Shown: positions 48,300 to 58,815 of the stretch, in pieces
How positions within the stretch are numbered: the first letter of the stretch is position 1
Layout: each line of letters starts with the position of its first letter
Origin: Piliocolobus tephrosceles
Taxonomy: Eukaryota; Chordata; Mammalia; Primates; Cercopithecidae
DNA length: 64,000 nucleotides
NCBI RefSeq assembly: GCF_002776525.5
Contig: NC_045434.1
Coordinates: 118,901,075-118,965,074 of the forward strand
Direction: 5' to 3'
Position numbers and translations under genes: made by a program
The notes under the pieces: model-generated
What the model was told of the DNA's origin: nothing
What the model saw: the letters and a program-made list of their open reading frames with translations, nothing else
Databases searched by the model: none

Positions 48300-49080
48300 C
48301 TCAAGGATCATTTATAAAACATCTATGTTCTAGGCACCACCAAAGTTCTGGAAGTACAGTTGTTAAACAAAATACCTCCAAAATATTGGGAGTAGGCAGA
48401 AAATAAGCAATTATGTACATAAAATAAATTCAGATGGAAATAAAAGTCACACATAAAGCAGGGTGATATGATAGAAAGCAGTTTGGGATGAGGTAAGGTT
48501 GCTTTAGATGGACAGTTAGGTAAAAAATCTTCGGAACACTGAGGAGAGAACAGAATAACAGGAAGAAACTCTCCATTAAATAATCTAAGCAAAAATTATT
48601 CCAGATAAAGGGAATAATATTCAAAAACACTTAATTAGGGGTAGCTTGGCAGAGTGGGAGTTCATAGAGGAGGCTATGTGAAGCTTAGTGGGCCAGGGAA
48701 AGAAGGCAACAGATGAGACTGGAGATTTTTGTGTATTAAAGTCTTTTCTTTTGGAGACACATATTCAGAGGCCATGATAAGTAATTTGAATTTAATTCCA
48801 AGTTCTATGAGAAGCTACTGGAAGATTATATGAGGGAAATAAGATGATCTGGTTCATATTATAGAAGATTATTTTAGCTGCAGGAAAAGAAAGTATAGAA
48901 GTGCAAGAGTGAATGCGTAGACACAAGAGAAACTATTGCAGAAATAAAGACTAAATAAAATATTGGTTTATTATAAAATTATCTCAATGGGGATAGAGAG
49001 GAAGAAAAATCAAGGACTACAGTCTGGTGTTCAGGTAAATAAGACTTGTTGAGGATTGGACTTAGCAAGTGAGAGTAAAA
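48300..49080 (-). mobile_element. L2 LINE, long antisense fragment
   Basis: Reverse-complement L2 3' half. The 'aaacatctatgttctaggcacc' 3' end is followed by 'ggaagtacagttgttaaacaaaat', 'gcagggtgatatgatagaaagcag', 'tattccagataaagggaataat', 'gaatttaattccaag', 'tgagggaaataagatgatctgg' and 'gaaactattgcagaaat'. It continues to an adjacent AluY insertion. Confidence 0.8.
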
Positions 49081-49146
49081 GGAATAAACAATTATAATTG
49101 GTAGGGTTTTAATTTGAATAATTAAATGCTTTTGAAAGAGATTAAA

Positions 49147-49443
49147 GGCCGGGTGCGGTGGCTCAAGCCTGTAATCCCAGCACTTTGGGAGGCCGAGACG
49201 GGTGGATCACGAGGTCAGGAGATCGAGACCATCCTGGTCTACATGGTGAAACCCCGTCTCTACTAAAAATACAAAAAGCTAGCTGGGCGAGATGGCGGGC
49301 ACCTGTAGTCCCAGCTACTCGGGAGGCTGAGGCAGGAGAATGGCGTAAACCTGGGAGGCGGAGCTTGTAGTGAGCCGAGATCGTGCCACTGCACTCCAGC
49401 CTGGGCGACAGAGCGAGACTCTGTTTCAAAAAAAAAAAAAAAA
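49147..49443 (+). mobile_element. AluY SINE, sense
   Basis: Near-consensus young Alu starting 'ggccgggtgcggtggctcaa', with AluY-type 'ggatcacgaggtcaggagatcgagaccatcc' and many retained CpGs, then an A16 tail. Target duplication gaaagagattaaa (49134-49146) and gaaagacattaaa (49444-49456) has one mismatch. The 88-residue minus-strand frame is an antisense-Alu artefact. Confidence 0.97.
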
Positions 49444-49456
49444 GAAAGACATTAAA

Positions 49457-49779
49457 AAGGAAACATGATGGGCTGAAAGGTGGAGGTGGTTGGAGAATTA
49501 ATCTTGCAACCGTTAAGATTAATACAATTAATACATAGTGCTATTGTCAAGGTTAGATGCACAATATTGGAGTCACCGGCATCATTCAGTATAAAGCCAC
49601 AGGGCTGGTTGAGATCCTCAAGAAGGAGTATATAAATAAAGGGGAAAACAAGTCCAGATACCATTCTTTAATTTGAGGTGTTACATTAAGAGCCTTATTT
49701 GTGCAATAAATTCCAGGCATTATCTGGATTTAATCAAATTGCCATTGACCTAGTATTTATGATCTTGTTTATTGAGCAA
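49457..49779. other. No recognisable feature
   Basis: About 320 bp without a diagnostic repeat block. The minus frame at 49452-49664 has no domain. Confidence 0.5.
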
Positions 49780-50045
49780 TAATTATAATAGCTAAAATAT
49801 ACTAGAAGGTTATTATGTTCCTAGTAGTGTCCTAAGTGCTTCCCTTGTTTGAACAAGGTGAAGTTCTGTGGTATGTTTTAAAATTAGCCCCATTTAAAAG
49901 ATTGACCAAACCAGGATAGATAGAATACATAACTTTGTCAAAAGCGTTTACTTAGTAAGTGGTAGAACCAGGACGAGGATCTAAGCAGTTTAACACCAGA
50001 GCTCACTACCTCATTCTACTTCAAAAGTTATGTTTGCTTAGTACA
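49780..50045 (-). mobile_element. MIR SINE, antisense
   Basis: Reverse-complement MIR: 'attataatagctaaaatatactagaagg', 'tgtcctaagtgcttccc', 'cattactttgtca'-type region, 'acttagtaagtggtagaacc', 'cacc agagctcactac'. The 'cttagtaagtggtagaaccagga' block is the diagnostic core. Confidence 0.8.
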
Positions 50046-50145
50046 CATATTGGGCTTAATGCATATATTACCCTCCCTAAGACCTAGTAGCAACATTCCT
50101 GGAGACACTTAAATTTTTGTTAGGTAGATTTTAGAATCTGTTTCT

Positions 50146-50450
50146 GGCCGTGCGCGGTGGCTTACGCCTGTAATCCCAGCACTTCGGGAGGCCGAGGCGG
50201 GGGGATCACGAGGTCAGGAGATCGAGACCATCCTGGCTAACACAGTGAAACCCCGTCTCTACTAAAAATACAAAAAATTAGCTGGGCATGGTGGCGGGCG
50301 CCTGTAGTCCCAGGTACTCAGCAGGCTGAGGCAGGAGAATGGCGGGAACCCGGGAGGCAGAGCTTGCAGTGAGCCGAGATCAAGCCACTGTACTCCAGCC
50401 TGGGGGACAGACCCAGACTCCGTCTCAAAAAAAAAAAAAAAAAAAAAAAA
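50146..50450 (+). mobile_element. AluY SINE, sense
   Basis: Young Alu starting 'ggccgtgcgcggtggcttac' with the AluY 'cacgaggtcaggagatcgag' region and an A24 tail. Target duplication aatctgtttct (50135-50145) and aatctctttct (50449-50459). It lies 0.7 kb from, and in the same orientation as, the AluY at 49147. Confidence 0.97.
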
Positions 50451-50489
50451 TCTCTTTCTAATTTTCTACCTATATCCACACCTGCTGCA

Positions 50490-51070
50490 CTTTGTGAGCT
50501 ACGTTTGTGGCTTAGTTCCTTATATCAAGTTGTGACATATATTACCCCTCCCTTGAAACTATGAGATCTGTGTGATTTACTCTGGCCAGTACAATATAAA
50601 TAGAATATTGCTATTGAAAGAAATATAGATCAATGGTAAGTTGATTAATTTCAGATGCTACTCGGAATTCAATTATGCCTATAGGATCTTAATGTAATAC
50701 CTCAAATTAAAGAATTTTATATGGACTCTCTTTTCTTTTCTATGTAGTAGAAGTTGTAATGTGATAGACTATGCCTTAAGAGTCTTTTCATGCTCTTGTT
50801 CTCGCTGTCAAAATCTTGCTATCATCAAAAAACAAGCCTGCACTAGCCAGTTGGAGATTAAGAAAACAGATGGAGGCAAACTCAACTGTCCAAGCTGAGG
50901 TCATTCTAAATCAGCCCAAAGACAACAGGATCCTCAACATATGAGACAGCCCAGCCAAGATCATCACATTTGCCCGCCTAATTCACTCACAGCTGATCAC
51001 AAATAAATGAGTGAGCTCAGCCAAGAACAGAAAGTCTGCTCAGCTGATCTCATTCTCACTAAATAATATA
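50490..51070 (+). mobile_element. Ancient LTR-like repeat, family uncertain
   Basis: Less AT-rich. 'tgtgatttactctggccagtacaat', 'tcatgctcttgttctcgctgtc', 'gcctgcactagccagttggag', 'caactgtccaagctgaggtcattctaaatcagcc' and 'gagtgagctcagccaagaac' occur in the order of an old dispersed LTR-type repeat with a CAGCC-rich body. The name is not recalled securely. Confidence 0.5.
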
Positions 51071-51640
51071 TTAATTCATTTACTCATTGAAAGTTACAGA
51101 AAAACCTGTAACTTTTTAGATTTTTAAATTTTGTTTAACCCAGGAATAAAATGAAAAAGTCATAATATTTAGCTAAATATATAGATATTTTCTTCTGCTT
51201 AAATAACAATACATTAATATTGTAGTAAATTTCAACACAGATATTTATAAAATACAATAAAAAGCAGGTAACAAATCAAATTGAATGTTAAATTTATAAA
51301 TAATTATTGTTTTACATATCAGATATAATATTGATGACACAACTTTTTCATTCAATATTTGATCATATTAATAATTTTTTTGAAGTAAAGTTGGATTCCA
51401 TGACTGTATTTATTTGCAATTCTTGATTATTTCTATGGCTTAAACATTTGCTCTTTGTAAATTGTTAATTAATTTTCTCTACTTAGATTTCTTAGCAATA
51501 GTTTCATGCTGCTATTCAGTTTGCAATAGCCTTTAATTATTGTGATTAAGAATCCTGTTAAATTTTGTGAAAATATATTCCCAGGTATTCTTTCTTAACT
51601 CATTAAATATGTACAGCATTAATTAATTCTTTTAACATTT
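51071..51640. other. No recognisable feature
   Basis: AT-rich unassigned sequence leading into a TG/TA/CA tract. Confidence 0.5.
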
Positions 51641-51645
51641 GTTCA

Positions 51646-51695
51646 TATGTGTGTGTGTGTGTATATATACACACATACACACACACACATATATA
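51646..51695. repeat. Compound (TG)n(TA)n(CA)n microsatellite
   Basis: TG units pass through 'tatatatac' into CA units and TA again. The TG and CA arms are complementary, giving a hairpin-capable tract immediately at the head of an antisense Alu. Confidence 0.94.
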
Positions 51696-51697
51696 TA

Positions 51698-51990
51698 TTT
51701 GAGACAGAGCCTCATTCTGTCCTCTGTCACCCAGGCTGGAGTGCGGTGGCATGATCCCAGCTCACTGTAACCTCTGCCTCCCAGACTCAAGTGATCCTTC
51801 CACTTCAGCCTCCCTTGTAGTTGGGACTACAGATGCATGCCACCACATCAGCTAATATTTTTTGTATTTTTGTAGAGACGGGTTTTCATGGTGTTGCCCA
51901 GCATGGCCTAAAACTCCTGTACTCAACCAATCCTTCCACCTTGGCCTCCCAAAGTACTGGGATTACAGGTGTGAGCCATCATGCCCAGCC
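51698..51990 (-). mobile_element. Alu SINE, antisense, old (AluJ-like)
   Basis: Reverse-complement Alu from 'gagacagagcctcattctgt' to 'gccatcatgcccagcc', highly diverged. The usual poly(T) head has been replaced by the dinucleotide tract. Confidence 0.92.
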
Positions 51991-52369
51991 TGTTCTAATA
52001 TTTTTTGCATAAAATATTTTCATTTTAAATAAATCAAATCAAACAATTAAATATATGTTTACTACATTTTTTTTAATTTTCAAATTTTGATCCCATTTAC
52101 ATTTACTTAACCCATATTTAATTTGTTTGTAGGTATTATGTTTAGTGATTATATGAATTGAATATTTTTCTGGTTACTAGCAATCAGTTTGCCTAACTCA
52201 AGTCATTGAATCATTGCTCTGTGAATGTTTACATTGGCCTTATACCAAAGACTTAATATATACTAGGAACTTTTGCTGACTTGCCTTTTATACATTTTTT
52301 GACTCATCTATTTCACTTAAGCAACATCTCATTCTTTTAAGCATTATAGATTTTTGCATAATTGAAAAT
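51991..52369. other. No recognisable feature
   Basis: AT-rich unassigned sequence between an Alu and an L1M. Confidence 0.5.
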
Positions 52370-53640
52370 AATTTTACTGAGGTGTACTTTATATATGATA
52401 AAAATCACTCTTTGTAAATATAAAATGTATTAAGTACAAGAATTTAACCAGCATTATAATCAAAATACAGGACAGATACAACCCCAAAATACCTTTTAAC
52501 TCCTTTGAGCTGCTCTCCTCTGAGCTGTTCTCCTCCTCCAACTCAACCATATATATGGTTTCTGTCACTATACTTTTGCCTTTTCCAAAATATCATGTAA
52601 ATGTACTCACACATTTTAGTTATCTTTGCTTGACTTCTGTCACATAATGATATGGTTTGGCTGTGCCCTCACACAAATTTTGGTTCCCGCAATTCCAATG
52701 TGTCATGGAAGGGAGCTAGTGGGAAGTGACTGGATCATGGAGTTGGTTTCTCCCATGCTGTTCTTGTGATAGTGAGTGAGTCTCATGATACCTGATGGTT
52801 TTGTGAGCATCTGATGTTTCCCCAGCTTGCACTTACTCTCTCTCCTGCTGCCCTATGAAGAGGTGTCTTCCATCATAATTGTAAGTTTCGTGAGGCTTCC
52901 CCAGCCCTGCGGAACTGTAAGTCAATTAAACTTATTTTCTTTATAAATTACCTAGTCTCAGATATTTCTTCATAGTAGCATGAGAACAGACTAATAAACC
53001 TAGTATTATGCTTTCAGATTTATGGACATTTTTGCATGTTTCAGTCATTTGTGTATATTTATTTTTGAATAATATTCCTTTGTAAGAATAGATGGTAATT
53101 TGTTATCTGTTCAACAGTTAATGGACCTTTGGGTTGCTTTTTGTTAGGACTATTATCTAAAAAGTTGTTATAAATATTTATATGCCACTTTTTATGAACA
53201 TATGATTTTCACTTTTCTTGGGGAAATACATGAGATTGCTAGTTCATATGGCAATCGCATGTTTAATTTTATGAGAACTAGCCAAAGTCTTTGCAAAGTG
53301 GCTATACCATTGTAAATTACCAGCAGCAATGTGTAACAGCTGTAGTTTCTGCACAGCCTTGCTAACACTTATCTTGTTCAGTCTTTTTGATTTTAGCCAT
53401 TCAAGTGGGTGTGAAGTAATATCTCATTATTTCATGATCAATAAAGTTGATTAACTGTCAGTGTGTTATTAGCAATTAGTATATTTTCTTTTGTGAGCAA
53501 TTCATTCAAATGTGAGAATTGCTTACATATTCTTGGTATAATTTTTTGACAGAAATATGTTTTTTGACTACTTCTCCCAATCCATGCCATATATATTTGT
53601 TATTTTCCTAACAGTGTCCTATGATAAACAATGTTTATTT
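52370..53640 (-). mobile_element. L1M, antisense, split by an LTR
   Basis: Reverse-complement L1M 3' UTR ('ttttactgaggtgtactttata', 'tcaaaatacaggacagatac') and ORF2 C-terminal region ('tgaataatattcctttg', 'taatggacctttgggttgc', 'gtttgcaaagtggctatacc'-type, 'aagtgggtgtgaagtaatatctc', 'gactacttctcccaatcc'). Interrupted at 52648-52998 by an MST-type LTR. Confidence 0.85.
52648..52998 (+). mobile_element. Complete solo LTR, MST/THE1-like MaLR
   Basis: Starts 'tgatatggtttggctgtg', includes 'ggatcatggagttggtttctccc', 'gctgttcttgtgatagtgagtgagtctcatgat', 'aggcttccccagccctgcggaactgtaagtc', 'ttataaattacctagtctcag', and ends 'cagactaataaa'. At about 350 bp it has the full expected LTR length. No internal region is present, so it is solo. 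It is inserted in an older L1M. Confidence 0.93.
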
Positions 53641-53644
53641 TTCA

Positions 53645-55220
53645 ACAAAATATTGCAAATAGTAAACCAGATAAATAAAAAGAAAACAACATCCAGGTCC
53701 ACTACAGTAAAATGGTTGAAGAAAATAAGATGAAAAACTTAGACACAATTAGATAAAATGATAGACTACCATCAATTGAGCATCAATAAAATTGAGAGCT
53801 AATTTCCAAACAGAAACCATGTGTATTAGTTTTCTCTTGTTACCATAGTAAATCACCACATACTCAGTGCTTTAAAGCAACACAAATGTATTGTATCTCC
53901 ATAGGTAAGAAGTCTAGGTTGGTTCATCTGGTTTCTCTGTCAAGTGTTTCACAAAACTGAAATCAGTGTCAAATGCTGTCCTGGTATTAGTAGAGTCTGG
54001 GAAGAATCAAGTTCATTCAAGTTGTGGCAGAATCAAGTTCCTTTCAGTTGTAGGACTGAGGTCTTAAATTCATGTTGGTTTGTCAGTTTAAGGGTGCCCT
54101 TATTTGCTAGGAGCCTCTCTCTCATCCTTGCATGTGGGCCCTGACAAATCAGAGTCAATAATGGTGCATCAGATTCTATGTTTGTAATCTCTCTGAACTT
54201 CCTCTGTGCCAACTCTCTTCTGTCTTTCTTCTTCCATAACATATTTCTGACTCATCTGCCTTCCTCTTCTACTCTTAAACATTTAACTGGGCCCACCTGG
54301 ATAATCCAGGGTAGTCTCAGTAATTTAAAGGCTACCACTAGTATCAGTTACATCCTCACAGTCCCTTCACTTAAGCACCAAGATTGTGATGGATTGAACA
54401 ATATGTAAACAAGAATCATTAGAGGACATCTTCAAAATTCTTCCTCCCACATCATAGAAGACAACCAGATGGTATCTTCACAAAATAATTATTAAAAAGC
54501 TTGAATGGAGTTTGACAAGAAAAAATATCCATATGACCAATACACATATTAAAAAGAATTCAATTTTATTAGTCATCAGTGAAATGCAAATTACACCAAA
54601 AGCCAATACTCCCAACTGGGTTTAAAAAGACTGTTAGCACCAAGTTGTGATGAATGTAAAACAACTAACATATTGTTAATGGAAGTACTAATTGGTAAAA
54701 CTACTTTTAAAAACTGCTTTATATTATCACATAAAGTTGTATACATAACCTTGGATCAGCAATTCCACATCCAGATATACATTATCCCCAAATTCTGATG
54801 TACATTTACTAAATAATTTGTATAGGAATATTTCAAGCAGAATGTTTCATAATATCCTAAAATTAAAAAAAAAAAAAACAGAAAAATCCACATTTTGGGA
54901 TATTCATATAAGGAAATGAAATATTATGGCAAGAATGAAAAATCTACAATCATATGCAACAATATAGATGAATCTCACAAACATAAACATATGCCAAAGT
55001 GGTGAGAAATGAAACAATATACTATACAATTTTGTTTATATAAAGTATAAAAAGAGTAAAATGTGTTGGATTTTTAAAAAGTTTTAGAAGACTAACAGAT
55101 CATGGTGGGTTTGTAAGAAGACACATGGGAATTTGGGGAAGTTTGTATTTTGCTTCTTACTTAAATATTGTTTCTAATTTGAAGAATTCATCAAGCTGTA
55201 TATTCTGTTGTACTTCTTAA
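53645..55220 (+). mobile_element. L1M, sense, ORF1 piece joined to ORF2 3' end
   Basis: 53660-53825 resembles the 3' part of L1M ORF1 ('aaaattgagagctaatttccaaacagaaaccat'). After an LTR insertion the text resumes as 'gaagacaaccagatggtatcttca', then passes quickly to the ORF2 C-terminal region ('agtcatcagtgaaatgcaaatta', 'cagcaattccacatccag', 'gcaacaatatagatgaatctca') and 3' UTR. Most of ORF2 is therefore missing. Divergence is high and boundaries approximate. Confidence 0.62.
53826..54440 (-). mobile_element. MLT1-like LTR, antisense
   Basis: 'tattagttttctcttgttaccatagtaaatcacc', 'caacacaaatgtattgtatctc', 'agtctaggttggttc', 'gggcccacctggataatccag' follow the reverse-complement order of an old MaLR-type LTR. 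The flanking L1M ORF1 text appears continuous across it. Confidence 0.62.
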
Positions 55221-56040
55221 TGTATATTAACATTTAATACAATGTAATGCAATTGTAATGAAATTTAGTACAATTTTAATATAATACTCTAAAACATTAC
55301 AACATTCAAATATCTAAAGGTAGTAGAGAATGTAGAAAAGCAGGCAGAAACTGCAATAGAAAATTGCATTTAGGAAAATATACCTGTAGATCTTCCTGAT
55401 TTATCTTCTTTCTCTCCCTCTCCCTGACTTTCTCCAACATTCTAAATACTGACTCTCCTTGGTCCTCAGACCGACCTCTGAACTATGTAGTATAAGGAAA
55501 GATTTAAAAAAAAGCATAGATAATACAAAATAACTGACCTGAAATTTATAATGCCAAAACTTCTAGTGCTAAAAATATGAAATTTACTGGATTAGCTAAA
55601 AAACATTTTAGAAATAAAAAAATATGAAAGAGTTGTTAATAAAATTGTATCTGTAGAAGTAACTCAATATGAAGAACAAGAAAAAATAGACCTATAGCAA
55701 TAAGAAATAAAGGAACAGAGGCTTAGAGACCTGTGAGACAAAATTAAGTGGTCTAAGAAACATGCATTGGAGTTGCAGAAAAAGAGACTAAAGACAACAA
55801 AATAATTATTTTAAGAAGCACTATGTAGAGGAATATGAAGACGTTGGATTGGGTAATAGGAAGCAAAGAAATTGAAACTGTAAAATGTAAAAATTATAAA
55901 AATAAAAAATTAAAGATGATTGTGTATATATACACACACATAAATATGTTAGAATATATATATTTAGTGATCTCAAATTTTTCATTTTCATTATTTTTAC
56001 ATTTACTGTGTTTGTGTGAGTGTGTGTGTATTTGCCTATG
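55221..56040 (+). mobile_element. L1M/HAL1-like ORF1 remnant within unassigned sequence
   Basis: 55620-55800 carries 'ggaacagaggcttagagacctgtgagacaa', 'gtggtctaagaaacatgcattggagttgcag', a decayed copy of the L1M/HAL1 ORF1 coiled-coil/RRM junction. 55221-55600 and 55830-56040 are AT-rich without landmarks apart from TA/CA tracts. Confidence 0.5.
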
Positions 56041-56056
56041 TGTTATTTTTTCCTAG

Positions 56057-56350
56057 AAGTAGCCTGAACAAAGGGAAAAGGACAACTGGAAGAAAATGTA
56101 GTATTTATTTTCAAATGGGAAAGTCTTGGATATGTATGTGGATGTATACATAAAAATTTATACTTACATATGTATATATCATAGACAATTACATATATAT
56201 ATATGGATGCATTCATACATACTGGTTATGTTTGTGTATATACACACATACATAAGCATACATATTCATGACTTTCCTATTTGAAAATAAAGTAATTATT
56301 ATATACGGCATTGTCTTCCATTGCCTTTTTCCCTTTTTTCAGGCTGCTTC
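56057..56350. repeat. Long imperfect inverted repeat (about 95-110 bp arms)
   Basis: The left arm (56057-56150: 'gaagtagcctgaacaaaggg', then 'ttattttcaaatgggaaagtc', then 'atatgtatgtggatgtata') is mirrored by the reverse complement of the right arm (about 56240-56350: 'ccctttttt caggctgcttc', 'gactttcctatttgaaaataa', 'catacatattcatg'). A weaker match may extend to about 56028 and 56378. The centre (about 90 bp) is TA/CA-rich. The structure could be a non-autonomous transposon with long terminal inverted repeats or an inverted duplication; no target duplication is evident. Confidence 0.82.
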
Positions 56351-57204
56351 ATTGAAAACAACATCAGTAGGACAAATGGTTAAAAAATAAAAAAGAGAGT
56401 ATAATTGTAAGACCAAATACTTGAACAGGATGGGAAGAGTAGGTGGGGTAAAAGTCACAGAGTTAAATGCTGAGCTGTGCCCCGTCTTCCACCTGAATTT
56501 GGCCTAATGCAGCTGCAACTGCCACCTAGCCAAGGAGAGAAGGAGAAGCCAGGCTCTGGTGGACATACCTAGAATAATGCCCACTGCCATGCTATGGACT
56601 GCGGTGAGACCAAGACATGAGTGGAACACACTCCCCACAGCTTCTTGCCCATGCTGCTTGCTTGAGAGGGCCCCAGCCTTTCTGGTCACAAGCCCACAGC
56701 TAACACCATTTTGAAAGTTTAGACACATTGTTTGGTGACCTGGCAGCCACCACCATAGCAGCCATTATAGTCTCAGGCCAGAGATTGGAGCACTTGCTCT
56801 GAAATGAAGGATGGGCCCACAGCCAGATTTAAGCAGTGAGTGTGGAGAGTGACCTAGCAGTAGGCTCTGGAATTAGGCTAAAAAGCAGTATCTTGCCAAT
56901 CCCCTTTTATATTTTTGTTAAAACAAAACCTAAGATTATTTTATTTCTAGGAGGCTTTGTGTTAAGCCTTTATCTGTCTAATTTTTATTTTAAACATAGG
57001 TAATTCTACTATTTTGTAAACATATTTAAATTTAAATCGCTTCTGCTTTCAGCTAAATTTTCTTTGAAAAATTATTTTTGGTGGTTTAACCAGGATTTAT
57101 TTTGTTTTGTATTAAATAAATACTATCCTCCAATTGGCCACAGATTGGTCAAGCAAGGCAGGTCTTCTTTAATCTATGATCTAGAAACACTTACTGTATC
57201 TTTT
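56351..57204. other. Unassigned; GC-richer block 56460-56890
   Basis: 56460-56890 is clearly less AT-rich than its surroundings ('ctgccacctagccaaggagag', 'gtggacatacctagaataatgcccactgcc'). It resembles old L1M 5' UTR-type sequence, but I cannot confirm this. The minus frame 56504-56728 lies inside it and has no domain. Confidence 0.45.
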
Positions 57205-57610
57205 TGAATAATGGCCTCAAAAAGATATGTCTAATACTCATCCCTGGAACCCATGAAGGTGACTTTATTTGGAAAAAAGTTACCTTGCTGATATAATTAA
57301 AGTTAAGCAACTAGAGTTGAGATTATAAGAAAGAAAAAGAGGACATGTAAACAGAGGAGATGCAGGAAAGAAAGCCATGTGAAGAAAGAGGGAGAGATGG
57401 GAGTTTTGCTGCTACAGCCAAGGAATACCTGAAAATACTAGGAACTAGAAGAGTCCCCAAAACATTCTCCTCTTGTGGCTTTAAAAGGTAGCCCTGTTAA
57501 CATTATGATTTTGAACTTCCAGCCTCAGGAATTATAAGACAAAAATTTCTGTTGTTTTAGGCTACCAAGTTTATGTTAACTTCTTGCTGCAACCTTAGGA
57601 AACCAATACA
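57205..57610 (+). mobile_element. Solo LTR, MLT1-like
   Basis: 'tgaataatggcctcaaaaagat' at the start, 'gaccttatttgg'-type block ('gactttatttgg'), 'gccatgtgaagaaagagg', 'cagccaaggaatacctgaa', 'gaacttccagcctcagg', 'aaatttctgttgttttagg' and 'ggaaaccaataca' at the end: full MLT1-type order in about 400 bp. Confidence 0.82.
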
Positions 57611-57854
57611 TGTATTCTGAGTGAGATCTCCTCCAAATGCAGTGTGATTTGTGGTCCATAGGTTCTCTATTCCAATTGGGGGCAAGGAAAATTTATTACT
57701 ATCTTAGACTTATCCATTCCTGTCAATTCTTCATTCCAGATTTTGGGAATCTCAAAAGGTAGCACAATGATAGAAAACAACTAGAAACTTTGGAGACAAA
57801 GTTTGAAATTGCAGTTTTAACCTTCCTAGCTCTGTGACCTTGAATGTGTTTCTT

Positions 57855-58308
57855 TTTTTTTTTTTTTTCATTCAAGAGAATTAAATCGTTTACTGATTAC
57901 ACATGATAATGGATGATACACAAGCTTCATTCCCATCTATAATTTTATCTGGTACCGTTATTCAATTTAGATATATTGCATAGGATGTGCCAACAATCAC
58001 TTTTATAACCAGTAATTCCATGATTTTGCTTGGGTAATCCCTTTTAATGGTGAACTTCAGGTCACAACAGTAACTATCAGTTCAACTACACCAAGGTTTC
58101 CGAAGACAATGGCTTCTCCACCCAAGCAGGTTGTATATAAATTCCAAATAGAACCTGGCATCACCCTGAAAGAATTCTAACTTCACACTGTTGGGGAAAT
58201 TTACCAAGATGGCTTCAGAGTAGACTAACTTTACACAGCACATTAAAAAAAAGACATTTATTCAGCGTCACGATCAGACTATTACATTTAGCAATCAACA
58301 GCATGGGT

Positions 58309-58360
<52 letters not shown>

Positions 58361-58680
58361 ACATTAAAACCCTTTGTTGGAATGCTTTACACTTTCCACA
58401 GAACAGAAACTAAAATAACCTGTTATACAATTAGTCACACATACAGTCCTCGAGTTTTTTGCCCATACACATGAGTATTTGTCTAAAACATGTCTTCTTT
58501 GTAGCAGCTAGGCCCTGCCACCACTGTGCTTGGCTGAGTTCACAAATCTGTTGTAACCTGTAGCTTCCCTGTCACTTCTCTGGCTCTCCTCTCCTGCTAA
58601 GCTTTGTTTCCTAATTAAAATCTTCTGCCACTGCCATAGCTACTGCTGCTGCTGGAACCGCCATAGCCACCTTGGTTTCG
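57855..58680 (-). pseudogene. HNRNPA1: Processed HNRNPA1 pseudogene, 5'-truncated
   Basis: On the minus strand the sequence reads the last 21 codons of heterogeneous nuclear ribonucleoprotein A1 (RNQGGYGGSSSSSSYGSGRRF, stop at 58615-58617) and then the long HNRNPA1 3' UTR to a poly(A) tail (T16 on the plus strand, about 57853-57868). The poly(A) signal near the tail reads agtaaa rather than aataaa. It is flanked by the exact 10-bp duplication tgtgtttctt (57845-57854 and 58681-58690), so it is an L1-mediated insertion into a MIR. The RNA-binding domains are absent because of 5' truncation, so no protein function is possible. The parent protein packages and splices pre-mRNA in the nucleus. The closest paralogues have different C-termini, which supports A1. 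Confidence 0.93.
58311..58358. repeat. A48 homopolymer inside the HNRNPA1 pseudogene 3' UTR
   Basis: Forty-eight uninterrupted A residues (T48 in the mRNA sense) lie before 'ctacattaaaaccc', inside 3' UTR sequence that continues on both sides. As I recall the parent mRNA has only a short T run here, so the tract has probably expanded in the pseudogene. It is the longest homopolymer in the window. Confidence 0.95.
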
Positions 58681-58815
58681 TGTGTTTCTTAATATCTCTT
58701 TACCTATGTTTCTACACCAGTAAGTGGCAATAATGACTGTACCTACCTTATATGTTGTTATAAACAACATATAAGTACTCTGAACAGTATCTAGTACATA
58801 ATTATTGCTATTATA

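Larger units (their letters stand above)
57757..58815 (+). mobile_element. MIR SINE split by a retropseudogene
   Basis: The left part ends 'ctagctctgtgaccttgaa' and the right part resumes 'cttaatatctctttacctatg', then 'ggcaataatgactgtacctacctta' and 'actctgaacagtatctagtacata'. Joining across 57855-58690 gives a regular MIR core and 3' region. A 13-bp-arm hairpin (cttatatgttgtt, 58747-58775) has arisen in its 3' half. Confidence 0.83.

Noticed and set aside
56504..56728. 74-residue frame in a GC-richer block as a gene
   Set aside because: No domain or splice structure; the block more likely is old L1 5' UTR-type sequence.
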